In this document: positions 4,629 through 8,877 of the stretch, in pieces
How positions within the stretch are numbered: position 1 is the stretch's first letter
Layout of the letters: each line of letters opens with the position of its first letter
Source of the DNA: JBBTRP01 sp038065125
Lineage (GTDB): Bacteria > Patescibacteriota > Patescibacteriia > JACQRZ01
Length of the DNA: 8,877 nucleotides
Assembly (NCBI GenBank): GCA_038065125.1
Contig: JBBTRP010000044.1
Coordinates: 1-8,877 of the forward strand
Reading direction: 5' to 3'
Translations under genes and position numbers: made by a program
The notes under the pieces: model-generated
What the model was told of the DNA's origin: nothing
Database searches by the model: none
The model's input: only the letters and a program-made list of their open reading frames with translations

Positions 4629-7600
4629 ATGCACCTCTCCGAACACGCAAAAAAAATCTTCTTCGGCTTCCTGGTGGTTGCACTCCTCACACCGGGCGCG
4701 TATGTCGCAATCCAGCGGATTGATGCGCCGCCGGCAGAAGCATTCCCCACGGAACAACTGATCAGTCTTCCTGACTGGGCACATTGGCTCATTGAGTTTG
4801 TCGGCATCACGATCGAACATATCGGCTACAAGATGCTGAAGGGAACGCTTGCCAAGCTTGGACACAACCTGGCCGTGTCAACCTTTCGGGATTTTTCCCA
4901 GGCTGGTCCGGGTCAGGAGCCGCTGTTCGAGGTTCGCTCGTTCGAGGATCAGATCCTGGACGAAGTAAAGAATGGCGGAGGATTATTTTTGGAAGGTCTC
5001 GCCGCCGGAGTTGAAACCGCGACTACCGATGTGCGTCTGCGTCCGGAAAAAAAAGGTGAAGCAGAGAAAAAAATAACAGAAGAAACAGCGGTGATAGGTG
5101 CGATTGAGGGCGATAAGAAAAATTTGCAAGACACTATTACCGGACATGAGGAAGGAGTCCGCCAATTCAATGAAGATCTCAAGTCGGCCGTACAGGAAAA
5201 AGAAACGGCTCAAAGAGAGCATGCGGGCGCAGTACAGCAACGGGGAGACGCGGGACGCCGCCTCTTCCTGGCAGGGGCGGAAGAAAAATCACAGATTGAG
5301 AGCGAGATTTCTCAATTGGATGAGAGGATAAAAGAACTTGATGAGACAAGCTCAGCAGTTCAGGAAGAGATAGAGTTTAATAGAGATAACGGTCGGGAGC
5401 TGCAAGAAAGACTTCAGCGAGAAAAAGGTGATCTTTTCAGTAAAGATGCAGATATAATGAGTCGCAGACAACAGATCGGCGAGCATCAAGCGGAAATTAA
5501 ATTCATTGACGCAAACGCGAGCTGGAAGGCGCAGTATGGCTCTTTAAGTAAAACAGGAAACACCGCCCAGGCCGGCGTTTCGGACGGGGCAAAGGCGATT
5601 ATTCAATCACTCTGCTCACCCGACGTTTCTGCAAAGATCAGGCTCACGTTCGGGTTTGCCGAACCGCCGAAGGAGCAAAAGCCGCTCTGTACGATCACGC
5701 AGCTTACCCAGAACTGGGAGAAGGCGATCAAAAAAACCGGCATCGAGGACATGTTCAAGCCCGGGTACAACGGGTGGAAGCTTCTGAGCGATGCGATTAG
5801 CCCTTCCGGTAAGGAGCCGACGGTGGCGCTCGATTTGTACTCCTCGCTTTTCCAAGAGAAGACCGAGGCGGCGCAAAGAGCCGCCCAGAAGTATGGCATT
5901 GACACCACGGTCGGCGCAAAACCAATTACAACCATTGCGGGCGCCATTCTTACTCCCGGTTCTGCCGTAAAAAAACAACTTGATGAAGCGATAAAGCAAA
6001 CAGCCGACGGTACCGTCGCACCGGTGCTGACCGGCAAGCTCATGGCCGACCTCGTCGACCTCGTCGTGACTTTTGCGGATAGCTTTGCGGGGAAGTCGTG
6101 GGATTTGATCATGAAAGGAATCGTGAGTCGCGCGACCGCACAGAATATTCAGCAGAAAAACACCGGCGGTGGGGGCGGGCGGTCCAGTGGGCCGCTGTAT
6201 GACGAGGATGCTGCGCCCACCTACAGTCAACAGAAGGCGTCAGCCGTGAAGACCGCGCAGCTTGCAAAACTCGAGTACAAGCCCGGCCTTGAGGACATCA
6301 AGGTTCTTGCCGAGTTGCAAGGCGATACGAATTGCTTGGATAACCCGAACTTCTGCGTGCTCTCGGATGGGTTTGCGCAAGCAATCACCCAAAAGATGAC
6401 GCTTGGCGAGGCGCTCTGCTATGACCAGCCCGCAGACTGCAGTCCAGTCATGAACAAGAACGGCATTTTCGGGTTTCAGAACTCGAAAAAACTGGCGGAG
6501 GCGTTCCGTGTGGATGGGCCGGACTTCAAAACAAACTACCCCTACCACATCATGCCGATTTTGCGCAAGTATCGCGTGATTCCGGTGGGGTGGGAGATCG
6601 CCGCGCTCTACATTAAGCAGGTCCCTGACGTGTGCAGACCAGGCGATTTTGAATATGACTGCACCATTTCTGACGTGGTCGGCAAGTATACAGACAGCGC
6701 CTCGCCGTTCTATCGGCTCGTCGACCCCAACTGGGTATTGAAACTTCCGGCCGCAAAGTGCGCGATCACGGGTTATGGCCCCGCCGCGATTACCGGCGCA
6801 GACGGAGAGGCGGAGGAGAACAAGGTGTGCCGAGACACGAACGGCGACGGACAGATCGCGTGCTCGGTCGGCGAGATGAATGAAAATCTTTTGAAACTTG
6901 CGCGGACAGTATGTTTTGATCCTGACAAGCCAGCTACGGAGAACATTACGGATGAAGACGTGAAAAATTGCGTAACTAACGGAAAGCCTGCGACAGATCC
7001 GGACGCAAAATTTTTACTCGACTCAAAAGATCTCCTGGTGACCCGTCCAAAGGTCTGCCTGGACGAGCGCACGTGCCTTCTGGAAAATCCGGACGGATCG
7101 TGCAAGGAGTTCGGATACTGCCTGGAAGAGCGCAATAAACTGGTGTTTCGAGGTAAGGAGTGTCGAAAAGAGTACGACTCCTGCCAGGGATTCACCAATG
7201 CCGAAACGAATCAAACCACCTATATTCTCAAGCGCAGCATTCCGGGACTGGATGCGACGCAGACCACGCAAGGCGACGGAGAAAACAAATGCGATCGGAA
7301 CCTCTCCGGCTGCAGCTGGTATTCAAAAAAGCGAAACAGCGGCGATACTGCCCGTACCACCGCTGCATGGTCGCGGGCCGAGCAGGATCGCGTGTACTTG
7401 ACGTCCGTCGCTTCTGTCTGTAACGCCGAGTTTGCCGGCTGCACGGCGTTGACGAATCTTGCGGACAACTCACCTGCCGCCTTCCGCGTTCCGCCCCCGG
7501 AGTTCCGATGTAACGAGACTATTAATGGTAAGCCCGGATACAAGCGCGATGAGTGTCGCGACTACGCACTTCAGTGCGCCGAGGGGTACATCGGCTGCAA

Positions 7601-8877
7601 GCTCTACTCGCCCGCAAATGGAGATCCGCTAGTCGCGGGGACCGGTCCCGCGCTCTGCGATTCTAATTGTGTCAATTTGACGAATTACCGGGAGATGCCC
7701 TCAGACATCGAGCAGCGTTTTGGCGTTTCTGAGGCCTCTACCGCAACCGCAATTTTTGTGCCGTCCTCCGCGGCAAGCTGTCCGTCCGCCGAGGCGGGCT
7801 GCGAGGAGTTTACCGACCTTGACGCCGAGCGGCAGGGGTCGGGCGAGACGCTCCAGCACTATTCAAAAATTAAGGCGTGCGAAGTTGCCCCGTCTTCGCC
7901 CGATCCGCGAAACGAATTCTACAGCTGGTTCGGGTCCGACCAGTCCGGCGGCAGTCGCTTGGTGAAGTTCCAGTATGCTCATGATACCCCCGATCAACCC
8001 GTACCCAAATGCGCGCCCGGCGCAGTGGGCGCGGCGGCAGTGTGTGATTGCACATCGACTGTGACGGGCACGAACGATCCGATCAAGGGAACGTGCCGCG
8101 AGTTCATCAACGTCTACGGCTCGACAAGCAAGCGGTGGACCGACCTGCTGGTGTACCCGGTCGCAGCGGGGGACTGCCACTCGTATCGGCGCACGATCGG
8201 GGGGAGCATCTATTCACTTTCGCGGAATTTGAGCAAAAGCTGCCAAGCAAAGAACGTCGACTGCCACGAGTATCGCGCGCCGTCTGCGGGTAACGTGCAG
8301 GTTGTGTTTTATGACGACTTTGAATCCAAGTCAAACAGGAGTTGGTATGTTATTCCGACCACAACCACGACCCCCGCTCTCGCGACACCCTCCAGCGATA
8401 CCGAGACGCTGTATGAGACCAGTATTCGCGCGGAAAGCGCGAGCGTACTGTATCGAGCACTCGGGTCAAGCGCGCTCCTGAAAACCTCAAAATACCTTCT
8501 TGAGTTCATGGCCAAGGCCGATGAGGCGGCAACGGTTTCGAATGTGCGTATCGGAACGGTAGACGCGACAACAGGAGCGATTACGACGAACGCGGTTGGA
8601 TCGAGTAGGGACGGCGCGGCCTCAAGCGTCACGCTCCCGGCGGGAGAGTGGACCAATGTGCGGATGTATTTTGACGGCTCGTCCTTTACCACTGATCGCG
8701 TCAGCGGGGCGACGCTTATGGTCTCTCTCGCCCCGTCGACCGGGTCGGCGGGTGTCAACGTGACCGCCGATCGGTTCTTGTTTAAGCGCATGGAGGGCCT
8801 TGAGTATCAGCGCAAAGGCGCGTGGACCGTCTCGGGCGATCAGTGCAAAAACGAGGGGACGTTCGCTCCGTACGCCC
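4629..8877 (+). CDS. Giant modular secreted Cys-rich protein, C-terminus beyond the window
   Basis: One frame is open for 1416 codons with no stop, so the protein is longer than the window. Order of parts: a hydrophobic export segment (about 10-28) with a possible signal peptidase I site after AEA (36-38); amphipathic helices (40-130); a charged coiled coil (about 136-295); a conserved-looking domain (about 325-505); a Gly5 linker (513-517); a second domain (about 550-700) containing ILRKYRVIPVGWEIA (644-658); one EF-hand/dockerin-like loop DTNGDGQI (736-743); a Cys-rich region with six CX6C motifs (845-1215); and a probable beta-sandwich (about 1222-1390) that starts with YDDFES. From memory it resembles unnamed large secreted proteins of Parcubacteria; I cannot name a family or function. 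The start is the ATG at 4629, 9 bp after the preceding stop, without a Shine-Dalgarno. Adhesion, glycan binding or surface-appendage assembly are possible roles. Confidence 0.85.
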   Translation, partial: MHLSEHAKKIFFGFLVVALLTPGAYVAIQRIDAPPAEAFPTEQLISLPDWAHWLIEFVGITIEHIGYKMLKGTLAKLGHNLAVSTFRDFSQAGPGQEPLFEVRSFEDQILDEVKNGGGLFLEGLAAGVETATTDVRLRPEKKGEAEKKITEETAVIGAIEGDKKNLQDTITGHEEGVRQFNEDLKSAVQEKETAQREHAGAVQQRGDAGRRLFLAGAEEKSQIESEISQLDERIKELDETSSAVQEEIEFNRDNGRELQERLQREKGDLFSKDADIMSRRQQIGEHQAEIKFIDANASWKAQYGSLSKTGNTAQAGVSDGAKAIIQSLCSPDVSAKIRLTFGFAEPPKEQKPLCTITQLTQNWEKAIKKTGIEDMFKPGYNGWKLLSDAISPSGKEPTVALDLYSSLFQEKTEAAQRAAQKYGIDTTVGAKPITTIAGAILTPGSAVKKQLDEAIKQTADGTVAPVLTGKLMADLVDLVVTFADSFAGKSWDLIMKGIVSRATAQNIQQKNTGGGGGRSSGPLYDEDAAPTYSQQKASAVKTAQLAKLEYKPGLEDIKVLAELQGDTNCLDNPNFCVLSDGFAQAITQKMTLGEALCYDQPADCSPVMNKNGIFGFQNSKKLAEAFRVDGPDFKTNYPYHIMPILRKYRVIPVGWEIAALYIKQVPDVCRPGDFEYDCTISDVVGKYTDSASPFYRLVDPNWVLKLPAAKCAITGYGPAAITGADGEAEENKVCRDTNGDGQIACSVGEMNENLLKLARTVCFDPDKPATENITDEDVKNCVTNGKPATDPDAKFLLDSKDLLVTRPKVCLDERTCLLENPDGSCKEFGYCLEERNKLVFRGKECRKEYDSCQGFTNAETNQTTYILKRSIPGLDATQTTQGDGENKCDRNLSGCSWYSKKRNSGDTARTTAAWSRAEQDRVYLTSVASVCNAEFAGCTALTNLADNSPAAFRVPPPEFRCNETINGKPGYKRDECRDYALQCAEGYIGCKLYSPANGDPLVAGTGPALCDSNCVNLTNYREMPSDIEQRFGVSEASTATAIFVPSSAASCPSAEAGCEEFTDLDAERQGSGETLQHYSKIKACEVAPSSPDPRNEFYSWFGSDQSGGSRLVKFQYAHDTPDQPVPKCAPGAVGAAAVCDCTSTVTGTNDPIKGTCREFINVYGSTSKRWTDLLVYPVAAGDCHSYRRTIGGSIYSLSRNLSKSCQAKNVDCHEYRAPSAGNVQVVFYDDFESKSNRSWYVIPTTTTTPALATPSSDTETLYETSIRAESASVLYRALGSSALLKTSKYLLEFMAKADEAATVSNVRIGTVDATTGAITTNAVGSSRDGAASSVTLPAGEWTNVRMYFDGSSFTTDRVSGATLMVSLAPSTGSAGVNVTADRFLFKRMEGLEYQRKGAWTVSGDQCKNEGTFAPYA
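5041..5535 (+). other. Coiled-coil segment of the giant protein with shifted codon use
   Basis: Residues of about 136-300 are rich in Glu, Lys, Gln and Arg with little hydrophobic content beyond heptad positions, and no Cys or Pro after Pro139. This fits a long alpha-helical coiled coil, a likely stalk or oligomerisation element. Five of the six ATA codons that I find in this gene lie here, and AGA codons are also concentrated here. Confidence 0.6.
7161..8273 (+). repeat. Six CX6C-x2-[YFL] modules in the giant protein
   Basis: Cys pairs at residues 845/852, 888/895, 931/938, 983/990, 1051/1058 and 1205/1212 all have exactly six residues between them. Most have Gly, Asp or Ser before the second Cys, and Tyr, Phe or Leu three residues after it (CQGF, CSWY, CTAL, CKLY, CEEF, CHEY). 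Further C-x2-[YF] motifs (CRDY, CREF, CHSY) occur between them. The pattern suggests repeated small disulfide-stabilised extracellular modules. Confidence 0.7.

Noticed and set aside
5603..6230. Two long minus-strand frames (169 and 204 codons) opposite the giant gene
   Set aside because: They overlap each other and lie opposite a continuous plus-strand frame with coherent domains; GC-rich antisense shadows.
8309..8791. 160-codon minus-strand frame
   Set aside because: Antisense of the beta-sandwich region; no family signature and no start signal.
1..8877. CRISPR array, insertion sequence, integrase or phage genes
   Set aside because: No regularly spaced repeats, terminal inverted repeats, or transposase or integrase motifs were found on either strand.

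Overview
The window looks like a piece of a Candidate Phyla Radiation (Patescibacteria, probably Parcubacteria) genome assembled from a metagenome. This is an inference. It rests on moderate GC, short intergenic spacers, start codons without Shine-Dalgarno sequences, a minimal RsmA, and a surface-protein pair (a membrane-anchored thrombospondin type 3 repeat protein followed by a giant Cys-rich secreted protein) that resembles unnamed proteins I remember from Parcubacteria genomes. A run of exactly 100 N (1911-2010) is a scaffold gap.

Layout: 1-1401 (minus) is a complete phosphomannomutase/phosphoglucomutase. It is divergent from a polytopic MFS-type transporter (1468-2504, plus) interrupted by the N gap. 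The space 2505-2724 has no protein gene but is rich in signals, all best read on the minus strand: a divergent tRNA-like RNA (about 2522-2606) with an extended -10 box in front of it, and upstream of that a hairpin plus T-tract terminator and a second copy of the same extended -10 box. On the plus strand follow rsmA (2725-3531), a single-pass membrane protein with two TSP3-type calcium loops and a duplicated helical repeat (3597-4619), and, 9 bp later, a very long open frame (4629 to the window end, no stop in 1416 codons).

How the genes may work together: the sugar-phosphate mutase supplies hexose-1-phosphate for envelope glycans, and RsmA is ribosome housekeeping. The last two genes are almost certainly one transcription unit and look like a calcium-dependent cell-surface system. 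The first is an anchored protein facing outward. The second is a modular exported protein with a signal segment, coiled coil, two conserved domains, one EF-hand-like loop, six CX6C modules and a possible carbohydrate-binding beta-sandwich. Its function is unknown.

The most interesting items are the tRNA-like RNA (T-loop GUGC instead of GUUC, D-loop G18 missing, nominal Ser anticodon CGA without a long variable arm, and a 5' end that can form an 11-bp closing stem) and the two-gene surface system.
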